DNA of 47,243 nt from assembly GCA_002327785.1 (NCBI GenBank), contig DCUI01000040.1:1-47243 (forward strand). The letters are read 5' to 3'. This document shows positions 38,559-46,691 of the stretch, piece by piece. This stretch comes from Phycisphaerales bacterium UBA2218. Its GTDB lineage: Bacteria; Planctomycetota; Phycisphaerae; Sedimentisphaerales; Anaerobacaceae. The position numbers were made by a program, and so were the translations under genes. Under the pieces are notes generated by a model, which saw only the letters and a program-made list of their open reading frames with translations, searched no databases and was not told the origin of the DNA. Within the stretch, counting starts at the first letter, position 1; every line of letters begins with the position of its first letter.

Positions 38559-41524
38559 GTGAGACGCTGTTTCAAAATGTATTTGTTTTTGTTCTGCACG
38601 CTCCTGCTGCCACCGACCCTCTCCATTCCCACCGGGATCGGCTCTTGGTTCGGCCGGCAGATTGTACCTGTCCCGGTCGTCTCGCAACAGAACATGGAGG
38701 TGGCTGGGTCGTCTGTCTCTATGGCAGGGGAGGGTGCTGCCGGGGTGCCGGCCGTGCAGTCGCCTGACCGTGCGCCCGCGATCATTGAGCCGACCGAGTC
38801 CGCCGGGGCTGGTTTCGAGCCCCTCACATGGCAAGAGGGCGTTCTTTTGCTCTGGAGTGTCGGTGTGATTGCGTTCGCCGGATTGGTCGTGCAGCGATGG
38901 TTCTTCGTGAGGAGGCTGATCGCCCAGGGTCAGCCGGGGCACGACGATCTGGCAGGCGTGCTGGACCAGTGCCGACGGCGAATGGGTGTCCGTGGGGGGG
39001 GGACCTCAGATTGTCACCTAACACATTCAGTCCCGCCGTCTGCGGATTGATACGCCCCACGATTCTTATCCCGGTGGCGATGCTGGAGAAACTATCGCCG
39101 GAGGGTCTGAGGGCGGTTCTGATGCACGAACTGGCCCACGTCAAGCGGGGCGATCTCTGGATCAACTCGCTGCAAACGGTGCTTCAAGCCGCATACTTCT
39201 ACAATCCGCTGGTTTGGCTGGCGAGCGCGATCGTACGGCGTGTTCGCGAGCAGGCGGTTGATGAAATGGCGATCGTAGCTCTTGGCGCGGAGGCCAGGAG
39301 CTACGGCAATACGTTGATCGACATTGCGGAGATGGCGTTCCTGCGACCGAGTCCGGCCCTGCGCCTGATCGGCGTGGCCGAGTCCAGGAAATCGCTGGAA
39401 GGGAGGCTCAGACACATGATGATGAGACCTATACCGAAGAATGCGAGAGTGGGAGTGATCGGAGTATTGTTCATTGCAGCGATTGGCGCGATCTTGCTGC
39501 CGATGGCCCGGGCGACCCGCAACGATGGGAACCAGCCGGATGACGGCGGGTATGCACTTGTCGTCCTCGACGACTGCGATGCGCAGTCCGAGGGCAAAGA
39601 CCGCTACGATGACCGCCTGTATCTGCTGGACGGCGAGGGAAACGTCAAAGGCGCTGTCTCTGGATTCAATATCTGCGAGACACTGGGTTCTCCACACATG
39701 CTGGCCGTAGACGAGACGCGGAAAACACTTTGGGTCGCGGAGAACGTGGGCACTCGACTGCGGCAGTTCAACCTGGCGACCGGCGAGCTCCTCCGCACCA
39801 TCCCGGATCTCAGGGCAAATTCCTTGGCGGTCGATCCCGATACAGGCAACGTCTGGGTCCAGATAGCCGAAGGGAACGTATACGATGGTCGTGTGCGTGT
39901 GGTCTCCCCCAGTGGGCAGATGGTGGCGGAGCACCGGATTCCGGGATTCGATATCGTTTATAGCCATCACGATGACTGTTTCTGGGTAGTGGGCCAGATT
40001 GTCCATAAAGTTGCAAAGAACGGAGGGGTCCTTGGCAAGATTGCCGGCCAGATTCCTTTCACGGCGGTCTCGGTCTCGATCGACGAAAAGACAGGAGCTG
40101 TCTGGGTTGCCATACGGGCCCACGCGCAGGTGACGGGCAGCACACCGGAATTGTGGACTGTCAGTAGTACGGTTCAGATCGAGCGGCGGATTGACTTGGG
40201 AGAGCTGATCCCGTACAGCGTCGCCGTGGATACGGATAACGGAGTCGTTTGGGTGGGCTGTGTGGGGACGACCTTGCGATTCACGACGGGAGGCGAGAAG
40301 CTGTTGTCGGCACGCGAGATTTTCGGTTACTCGGTGGCCGCCGGACCATCGGCGAACAGCGTGTTTGCGGCCAATCGGTGGGGCCTGACGAAGGCTACCG
40401 TCGCCGAAGGTGGATTCGTGCATATGAATGGCCTGGGCGAAGGTGTATTTCGCAAACCGGCGAGCTCGGACCAGAAGTGGGTGGCGAAGATACCCTGGGC
40501 CGGGGCGAAGCTTGGGTCTTCGCCGGAACTGGCTGGCCTGGCCGAGGTCACAGACTCCAATTCGACATCGGCCAAGCGTCTGGTGGCTCTGGGCCGGGCG
40601 GTGCTGATTTGCGCGGTCAACCATCAGCACAGACTGCCGGCCCGGATCGAGGATTTACCGGACGATCCAGAGCTGCCGAAGTCCTGGCTGCTGGAGAACG
40701 TCACATATCTTGGCAAAGGCATGAAGACCCACTGCGAGCCCGACACGCTCATCGCCTACGACAAGACACTGCTCCTCGGGGGCCACGGCACGTACGTCTT
40801 GCGCCTCGACACGCAAGTCGTTTTCGAGTCACCGGGACGGCTCAAGGAGCTCGTGGCCGTCGCTCTGCGAGAGGCTTCTCGCACGCAGTTGACACGTTTG
40901 AGCAAATCGCTGTTGATCTACGCAAGGGAGCACCAGGACAAGTATCCCGACACGCTCCAGGATGCGCGGGACTATATCAATGAGAATGGCGATTTCTCCT
41001 GGGCGCTGGCGCACGTGGCCTATCTGGGCAAAGGCGTGACGACCCTCGTTGCGCCTGATCGCATTCTGGCCTACGACAAGACTCTGCTGGAGCAGGGAGA
41101 GGGCACGACGGTTCTGTACTGTGATTCCCATGTGCAGTGGGTCCCGGCCGACCGGTTGTCGGGCCTCGGTATTCAGACCTCCCAAACGGCCGAGCGGGTC
41201 GCAGCAATACATCATCTCAAGTATCTGGCTTGGGCGGCACTCATGTATGCCGACGAGCACAACGGCGAGTTTGCACGCGGCATGGGTGAGTTGAAGCCTT
41301 ATGTGGGTAATGAGAGCCGCTTCGCGTGGATCGCCGCAAATGTCGAATACCTGGCGGCCGGAGTGAAGGTGAACGATGTCTCGAATCCCGCGATCAAACC
41401 TCTGGGCTACTGGAAGACCGCGCCGGCCGCCGTCCCATTCACGGCGGTCGCGTTCTTCGATGGACATGTGGAGTCCGTCGCGGCCGACAGACTGGCGGCA
41501 CTTGGCATCCGACTGAAACCTTGA
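38559..41524 (+). pseudogene. BlaR1/M56 peptidase-like gene, 5'-truncated and frameshifted at a G9 tract
   Basis: The first part (38559 or 38577 to 39002) begins in mid-domain: LFCTLLLPPTLSIPTGIGSW resembles an internal segment of M56 proteins that normally follows two helices. At nine Gs (38994-39002) the reading frame breaks. The second frame continues with FSPAVCGLIRPTILIPVAML, the zinc motif HELAH and VREQAVDEMAI. Ten or seven Gs would restore it. After one more helix come an NHL/SMP-30-like propeller (about 39540-40490) and three tandem modules of about 100 aa, the last two ending CDSHVQWV and FDGHVESV, like H-X9-DG pilin-associated proteins. No blaI-type repressor is adjacent. As it stands the gene is probably inactive unless slippage occurs. 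Confidence 0.75.
38994..39002 (+). repeat. G9 homopolymer at the frameshift
   Basis: Nine consecutive guanines sit exactly where the M56 reading frame switches. The length is consistent with slippage in vivo or with a sequencing/assembly error. Confidence 0.8.
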
Positions 41525-41532
41525 GGGACTAC

Positions 41533-41655
41533 CTCAGAACGGGGCTCCGATTTGTCGTGGTGAGCGAAGTGAACCATCTGGCCGCCGAACAAGAGGTTTC
41601 TCAGGTCCGCGGCCCGGATTCTTCGCTCCGCTCGGAATGACGTCGCCGTTCTGAG
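41533..41655. repeat. 123-bp imperfect palindromic intergenic element
   Basis: Outer 10-bp perfect arms CTCAGAACGG (41533-41542) and CCGTTCTGAG (41646-41655) enclose a second inverted pair, 41554-41581 and 41614-41641, matching at about 19-20 of 28 positions. The right inner arm contains ATTCTTCGCTCCGCTCGGAA, a sequence type I recall as a widespread bacterial intergenic repeat (from memory, not searched). It begins 9 nt after the M56 stop codon. It is probably a REP- or MITE-like element. Confidence 0.6.
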
Positions 41656-41694
41656 ATGGTCTCCAAGCAGTAGGCTATCGCGTTGTGATGTGTG

Positions 41695-42411
41695 TTACCG
41701 GTATTCGTTGAGGACCTGGGATGCGATCCGGCGGACATGGCGGTAGAGCGGGGCGGCCAGACCAAAGTGGTCCATGAGCCGCTCTGCGAACCCCGGCGAG
41801 AGAATCGCGTCGTCGATGGTCCGGTTGCTCGTCAGGTAGAAGCTCTTGTAGCCGTACCAGGTGCGGATCGGTTCGGGCTTGTCCCGGCCGATGGGACGTT
41901 TGTATCGCTCGCCTTCCAGAGTGAAGATGTCCTGCTTTGCGAACCACTCGACCGCTTTGAGGAAGGACTGCGGGTCCTCGTCGATCTGCTGGCGGAACCG
42001 GGCCATCAGGTCGGGAGCGGCGTCGTAGAAGCCCAGGCCGTAGCGATACGATTTGGGGCCGATCTCGAGGAAATAGGCGGGAGTGTAACGAGCCCAATTC
42101 CGGTCGGACCGCTTGAACACAATCCACGCGCAGTCGTGGAAGGGCGATTTGTCCTTGGAGAACCGCGTGTCGCGGAAGATTCGCGAGATGGTCTTGCCCA
42201 CGGCCGGCGCAACCTCGAACGACAGGTCGATGCCGAGCATGAAGTCCGCGACATCCGTGACGAGATCCCGGAGCGGCTGCAGCACGTGCTCATCGTAGAT
42301 GGCTCGATGCTTCGTGAACCACGTCTTGTCGTTGTTGCGAGCCAAGTCGCGGAAGAACGCAAACGCCTTGCGCGAGAAGCCCGAGAACTGTCCTTGTGGT
42401 TTCGTTGTCAC
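41695..42411 (-). CDS. DUF2461 domain protein
   Basis: The 238-aa product begins at GTG 42411 (GGGG 7 nt upstream). A longer frame to 42501 opens only with TTG and is not family-like. Matches to DUF2461/TIGR02453 are clear: FSGFSRKAFAFFRDLARNND, TWFTKHRAIYDEHVLQPL, FRDTRFSKDKSPFHDCAWI, YFLEIGPKSYRYGLGFYDA and KRPIGRDKPEP. The length fits the family (about 210-240 aa). Its function is not known to me; the conserved Arg/Lys/Asp and aromatic residues suggest ligand or nucleic-acid binding. It appears to be a single-gene unit. Confidence 0.88.
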   Translation of the reverse strand: MTTKPQGQFSGFSRKAFAFFRDLARNNDKTWFTKHRAIYDEHVLQPLRDLVTDVADFMLGIDLSFEVAPAVGKTISRIFRDTRFSKDKSPFHDCAWIVFKRSDRNWARYTPAYFLEIGPKSYRYGLGFYDAAPDLMARFRQQIDEDPQSFLKAVEWFAKQDIFTLEGERYKRPIGRDKPEPIRTWYGYKSFYLTSNRTIDDAILSPGFAERLMDHFGLAAPLYRHVRRIASQVLNEYR

Positions 42412-42554
42412 TGCATTGCCCCAATCCCAGATCGTCTCTGCCACAGGTGAGTATCGAACCAGTTTGCTATCAAGGCCGTGTCGTCCTCCCAGCCGTCCCA
42501 ACCATGTCCTCTATCTGACCTGACCACCAACTGGGCCCGTCAATTCGTTCGACG

Positions 42555-43643
42555 TCAGATCGCCCGGCTGGGCGTGCCTGTGAACAATCCGGCCCCAAGG
42601 TCGTGGCCGGGCGCGCCCGGCGTGACGTGCAGATAATCCCGAGGCTGGACTGTGCTGAGAGCTTCCGGTGCGACCACCGATCTGACGAGCGTCACTGTGC
42701 CATCCCTGACGACATTCTCCCATCGGAACGATGCTTCCGGGCCGCTCGGTCCGGAGATCCCGGCGGCGGTGCCATATCCGGAATCGTATTTGTTGTCCGT
42801 GATGACGCAGTCGTGCATCATATAGGTCGTTCGATTGGCAGGCGCCCGCATCCAGAGGTACTGGCTTCGCGTGACGACGTTGTGGTGGAACTCGAAATCG
42901 TCGGCAGTCTGGCAGGTCCACACCGCCGCGATGTCGGCCCCGTCCACGATACAGTACCGCATGGCATTGCCCCGGCTGGTCCCGCCTTCGGCGTCCCAGA
43001 AGATGACGGGGATATCGCACCTGTAGAACACGCAGTGATCGACCACGACTCCCTGTCCGTTGACGCAAACGGGGATACTGTACGGCAGGGCTTCCTCGTC
43101 GCCCACGAACAGGCACTGGGTCACGACCAAGTCCGTGAGGTCCTTGCGAATCCGGTAGACGGAGTAGCCCCACGTGTTCGGCCTCGGGTTGCCCAGGAAC
43201 TTGACGCCTCGCACGGTCGCATGGCTCACCTCGATTTTCAAGGCGACGGCGTGTTTCTCCGTCGGAGAACCTTGGCCTGGCACGGTTGAGATCACCACGG
43301 GCATCATGGCCGGCGTCCAGTCGGTCGCGTCGGGCAGGATCGCGGCCTCGATCACAAGCCGCTTGTTCGCCGCGTACGCCCGCGAGTTCTCGAAGGCAAC
43401 CGTCTCGGTGATGCAGTAGGCCCCCGGCGCGAGGCGAATGACCGTCGGGCCGGGCTCACTGGAACCGTTGACAATCTGTGCCGCCCTGACAATCGTCCGA
43501 ACGGGCTGGTCCTGTCCGCCGGAGAAGGCGTCATTGCCTTTCTCGGAATCCACATATACGACTTCCGCGCGCAGCGGCATCCCCGCGCCGGCGGTCACAA
43601 TCACCATGCCCAGCAGGCACGCCTCCAGCCATTTTCGGATCAT
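42555..43643 (-). CDS. Secreted right-handed parallel beta-helix protein
   Basis: The 362-aa protein has a signal peptide (LEACLLGMVIVTAGAGMPLRA). The mature part opens with VVYVDSEKGNDAFSGG and PVRTIVRAAQIV, the standard entry of planctomycete beta-helix/DUF1565-like proteins. Rungs follow, such as ATVRGVKFLGNPRP, LVVTQCLFVGDEE, VVVDHCVFYRCDI and FEFHHNVVTRSQY. Such proteins often bind or cleave polysaccharides, but no catalytic residues can be assigned. The start has AAGGAAGGGAG upstream and its own good promoter. Unlike the remnant at 19195-19476 this copy looks complete. Confidence 0.86.
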   Translation of the reverse strand: MIRKWLEACLLGMVIVTAGAGMPLRAEVVYVDSEKGNDAFSGGQDQPVRTIVRAAQIVNGSSEPGPTVIRLAPGAYCITETVAFENSRAYAANKRLVIEAAILPDATDWTPAMMPVVISTVPGQGSPTEKHAVALKIEVSHATVRGVKFLGNPRPNTWGYSVYRIRKDLTDLVVTQCLFVGDEEALPYSIPVCVNGQGVVVDHCVFYRCDIPVIFWDAEGGTSRGNAMRYCIVDGADIAAVWTCQTADDFEFHHNVVTRSQYLWMRAPANRTTYMMHDCVITDNKYDSGYGTAAGISGPSGPEASFRWENVVRDGTVTLVRSVVAPEALSTVQPRDYLHVTPGAPGHDLGAGLFTGTPSRAI

Positions 43644-43707
43644 TCTGTGCTCCCTTCCTTTTCGCTATCTCTTGTCTGGACCGATTGCCGGCCAATCTGT
43701 TCTATGG

Positions 43708-43736
43708 CGTATAGTACTACATGGAACTGATGTCAA
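43708..43736 (-). promoter_or_regulatory. Sigma-70-type promoter for the beta-helix gene
   Basis: Minus-strand TTGACA (43736-43731), 17-bp spacer, TATACG (43713-43708). The predicted start is near 43701, giving a leader of about 58 nt. Confidence 0.6.
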
Positions 43737-43850
43737 ACAGAGAATTGCCGTCGCCGGCCGAGATGGTTTGACTCGCCTGGCGGAAGAAGGTACAATGAAT
43801 CCTGTCATTGCGCGGTAGAGCAATCATCGTCGGAGCTGAAAGGCAGGCGT

Positions 43851-44445
43851 ATGGGCGAGATGCGGCATCGAATCGGGCTTCTGCTGATTAGCGTGTTCTG
43901 TGTTGGCGTTGCAGCGGGGCGGTGGGGGTCGCCCAGTTATATTCCGGCCGAGCGGCTCATTGAGAACGCCGCGGCCTATGTCCAAGAGCATCCGAATGAC
44001 GCCGGAGCGGATCGTGCGATTCGACCTGGATGGCGATGGGATTGTCGAGCGCCGGCCGTGGGTCAAGCCGACGGCCGGATTGCTCGTGTGGGACGCAAAC
44101 AGTGACGGGAAGATCACGTCCGGTCGGGAGTTGTTCGGCTCGGTGACGTGGTGGTTGTTTTTCACGAATGGCTACCGGGCCATGGACCTCCTGGACGACA
44201 ATCGCGACGGCCTTCTGGCGGCGGGGGAATTGAAAGGGATCGCCGTGTGGTTTGACCGCGACTCCGACGGCCGGTCGGACGGCGGGGAGATTGTCTCGCT
44301 CGACAGTCTCGGCATTGCGGCGATAGCTACTCGCCCGACGGGCCGTGACGGCCAATCCCCCATGCACGATGCCGGCATCCGTCTGAAAGATGGTCGCACG
44401 CTGCCAAGTTACGACTGGATCGCCCCCGCAGTTCCGAACGAGTAG
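43851..44445 (+). pseudogene. EF-hand-type calcium-binding protein gene, probably frameshifted
   Basis: A first frame from ATG 43851 (good ribosome binding site) encodes a signal peptide (IGLLLISVFCVGVAAGRW) and IPAERLIENAAAYVQEHPND, then loses sense and stops at 44105. From about 43998 the +1 frame takes over with RFDLDGDGIVE, VWDANSDGKITSGRELFG, LLDDNRDGLLAAGEL and WFDRDSDGRSDGGEI: four EF-hand-like DxDxDG calcium loops, running to the stop at 44445. The N-terminal motif is more typical of planctomycete TPR proteins, so the two halves might also be a recombinant junction or two overlapping genes. No homopolymer marks the shift. Confidence 0.55.
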
Positions 44446-44497
44446 ATACCCGATCCCGCCCCTGGGCCGGAGGGCGAGAAGGCTATCCTGCCTTGAA

Positions 44498-44827
44498 CTA
44501 CGCTGATTTCTTCCTTTCGGCGGGGCTGGTCTGGGTCTTGCTCACCGCCGGTGAGGTCTTGCCTTCGGTCTTGGTTTCCTTCTTGTCGGCGGTCGCGGTC
44601 GTAGCGCCGCCCGACTCGCTGCCGGCGGCCTTCTTGTAGCTGTCGCCGCGATAGTCGGTGCAGTAGAAGCCCGAGCCCTTGAACAGGATGCCGGCGCCGG
44701 TCCCGATCAGGCGTTTCAACGATGATTTGCCGCATTGGGGGCACTTCCGCAGCGGCTTGGCCGTGATGCTCTGAAAGGCGTCGAACTCATGGCCACATAG
44801 TGTGCATGCGTACTCATAGGTTGGCAT
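44498..44827 (-). CDS. FmdB-family zinc-ribbon protein
   Basis: The 109-aa protein opens with the FmdB/CxxC_CxxC_SSSS ribbon: MPTYEYACTLCGHEFD, then CPQCGKSSLKRLIGTGAG, with C8, C11, C29 and C32 as zinc ligands. The motif GILFKGSGFYCTDYR is the usual continuation. The last 45 residues are a Lys/Thr/Glu/Ser-rich disordered tail. The family is commonly called a regulatory protein but has no firmly established function. It starts 5 nt after the grpE stop and is presumably co-transcribed with the chaperones. Confidence 0.9.
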   Translation of the reverse strand: MPTYEYACTLCGHEFDAFQSITAKPLRKCPQCGKSSLKRLIGTGAGILFKGSGFYCTDYRGDSYKKAAGSESGGATTATADKKETKTEGKTSPAVSKTQTSPAERKKSA

Positions 44828-44832
44828 AGTCG

Positions 44833-45453
44833 CTACTCCGCGTCACTTTCTTGCTCCGAAGCGTCGTGCGATGCGTCCGTGCCCTCATTGCCGACCGCTT
44901 CGTTGGATTCCTGCTGGACTTTGTTCACGACCACCCGGCTGGGCCGCAGAATACGATCTTCCAGCCGATAGCCTCTCTGGTATTCCTCCAGAACGGTGTC
45001 GTCGGGCTTGTCCGGATCGCACTTTCGCAGCATGGCCTCGTGCCGTTCGGGATCGAACCTCTCGCCTGCTGCGGCAATGGGCTCGACGCCGTGTGATTTC
45101 AGCACGCCCAGCATCTGGTTGTGAACGATCTCCACGCCTTTGACAAGGGCTTCCACGCTCTGCGTGGAGGCCTCCGCCCTCAGTGTTCGCTCGAAGTTGT
45201 CCAGGACGGGCAGGAGCGATCTGAGGATTCGTTCCTTCTCATAGTTTACCGAGTCGCTGATCTGCCTGGGCACCCGCTTCTGGAAGTTCGCGTAGTCCGC
45301 GTAGACGCGCTGCAGTTTCGCGAACAACTCATCCTTTTCCTTCCGGATGTTGTCGAGGTCCTGCTGGGGGTTGTCGGACGCCTCCGCGGGCGTCCGGACG
45401 TCTTCGCCTTGCGGCTCCTGCTCATTTGATCGTTTCTTCGTTTCGTCACTCAT
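44833..45453 (-). CDS. grpE: GrpE nucleotide exchange factor
   Basis: The 206-aa protein releases ADP from DnaK. An acidic, poorly ordered N-terminus leads into a long coiled coil (about 30-100: DELFAKLQRVYADYANFQKR), then the beta-domain with GVEPIAAAGERFDPERHEAM and VLEEYQRGYRLEDRILRPSRVVVNK, all family hallmarks. The C-terminus is acidic. Its start overlaps the dnaJ stop (ATGA, 45450-45453). dnaK is not in the window. Confidence 0.95.
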   Translation of the reverse strand: MSDETKKRSNEQEPQGEDVRTPAEASDNPQQDLDNIRKEKDELFAKLQRVYADYANFQKRVPRQISDSVNYEKERILRSLLPVLDNFERTLRAEASTQSVEALVKGVEIVHNQMLGVLKSHGVEPIAAAGERFDPERHEAMLRKCDPDKPDDTVLEEYQRGYRLEDRILRPSRVVVNKVQQESNEAVGNEGTDASHDASEQESDAE

Positions 45454-46580
45454 GAGTGGCTACCGAAATGTCGTTTCAGTTTCTCGAAGAACCCTTGCGA
45501 CTTGGGAGAGACGCTTCGATTCTCCATTTGGGCGAATTCCCGCAACAACTCCTCCTGTCGGTCGTTGAGATTGGTCGGGGTCTCGATGGTTACATGGACC
45601 AGCTCATCGCCGTTTCGGCCGGTGCGAATGTCGGGCAGTCCCTGCCCGCGAATCCGGAAGGTGCTGCCGTACTGGGTGCCGGCGGGAATCTTGAGCTGTC
45701 GCGTTCCGTCGAGGCTGGGCACTTCGATCGAGGCTCCGAGCGCCGCCTGCGTGAACGTGATCGGGACAACCGAAATCAGATCGTTGCCGTCGCGTTCGAG
45801 GAACTCGTGCGGCTTGACGCGGACGTAGCAGTACAGATCGCCGTTCGGTCCGCCGTCGCGTCCGGGCTCGCCCTCGCCGCCGACGCGAATCCCCTGGCCC
45901 TCGTGTACGCCGGCCGGGATCTTGATCGTCACGGTTCGCTTCTTCGGAACTCGTCCGCTGCCCCGGCACTTGGAGCAAGGGGTTTGGACGACGTGGCCGC
46001 TGCCCTGACACTGCGGACAGGTGGACACCATCTGGAAGAACCCGCCACCCTTGGCGACCTGGCCGTTGCCGCCACAGACCGGACAGCGAACGGGCTTGCT
46101 GCCCGGAGCGGCGCCGCTGCCGGCGCACTCTTGGCAGCGGTCCTGACGGGTGAATTCGATGGTCTTCTCCACACCGCCGGCGATTTCGTTGAGCGTCAGC
46201 TCGACGCCGGTTTCGAGATCGTAGCCTCGGGCCGGACCGCCCCGACGCGCGCCGCGGCGCCCGCCGCCGAAGACGCTGCCGAAGAAGTCGTCGAAGCCGA
46301 ACATGCTGAAAATGTCTTCGACGTTCATCCGCGAGAAGTCGTGCATGCCGGTCCCGCGGAGACCTTCATGGCCGAACTGGTCGTACTGCTTGCGCTTCCC
46401 GGCGTCGCTGAGCACCTCGTAGGCCTCGGCGCACTCCTTGAACTTCGTCTCGGCTTCCTTGTTGTCCGGATTCTTGTCCGGGTGGTACTTGATCGCCATG
46501 CGCCGGTAGGCGCGTTTGATCTCATCCTCGGAGGCGGTCTTCTCGACCCCGAGGACTGCATAGTAATCCCGTTTCGCCAT
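45450..46580 (-). CDS. dnaJ: DnaJ co-chaperone
   Basis: This 376-aa type I DnaJ has an intact J domain with HPD (33-35). It continues with a Gly/Phe-rich linker containing FGFDDFFGSVFGGG, four CxxCxGxG zinc motifs (from CQECAGSG, then CPVCGGNG, CPQCQGSG and CSKCRGSG) and a C-terminal substrate-binding domain (NGDLYCYVRVKPHEFLERDG; GASIEVPSLDG). Length and order are standard. It stimulates DnaK ATPase and delivers unfolded clients. It is downstream of groEL across a structured 111-bp gap, and coupled to grpE. Confidence 0.96.
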   Translation of the reverse strand: MAKRDYYAVLGVEKTASEDEIKRAYRRMAIKYHPDKNPDNKEAETKFKECAEAYEVLSDAGKRKQYDQFGHEGLRGTGMHDFSRMNVEDIFSMFGFDDFFGSVFGGGRRGARRGGPARGYDLETGVELTLNEIAGGVEKTIEFTRQDRCQECAGSGAAPGSKPVRCPVCGGNGQVAKGGGFFQMVSTCPQCQGSGHVVQTPCSKCRGSGRVPKKRTVTIKIPAGVHEGQGIRVGGEGEPGRDGGPNGDLYCYVRVKPHEFLERDGNDLISVVPITFTQAALGASIEVPSLDGTRQLKIPAGTQYGSTFRIRGQGLPDIRTGRNGDELVHVTIETPTNLNDRQEELLREFAQMENRSVSPKSQGFFEKLKRHFGSHS

Positions 46581-46588
46581 AGGCTTCT

Positions 46589-46686
46589 ATCCCGACGGCG
46601 TGGCTCATGCCGTCGCAGGGCCATCCTGGCCGTGTCCTTCACGGGCGCTCGCACCCGTGTTGCGGCGATGAGCCACGCCTCGGGAT
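46589..46686. repeat. Branched inverted-repeat element between groEL and dnaJ
   Basis: ATCCCGACGGCGTGGCTCAT (46589-46608) and the reverse complement of 46668-46686 agree over 19 bp with a single bulged base. Inside are two more perfect stems: GGCCA/TGGCC (46619-46631, 3-nt loop) and CACGGG/CCCGTG (46640-46659, 8-nt loop). An alternative hairpin CGACGGC/GCCGTCG (46593-46615) competes with the outer stem. No CIRCE heat-shock operator is visible here. The element could be an mRNA processing or attenuation site or a mobile palindromic repeat. Confidence 0.6.
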
Positions 46687-46691
46687 CTCGA

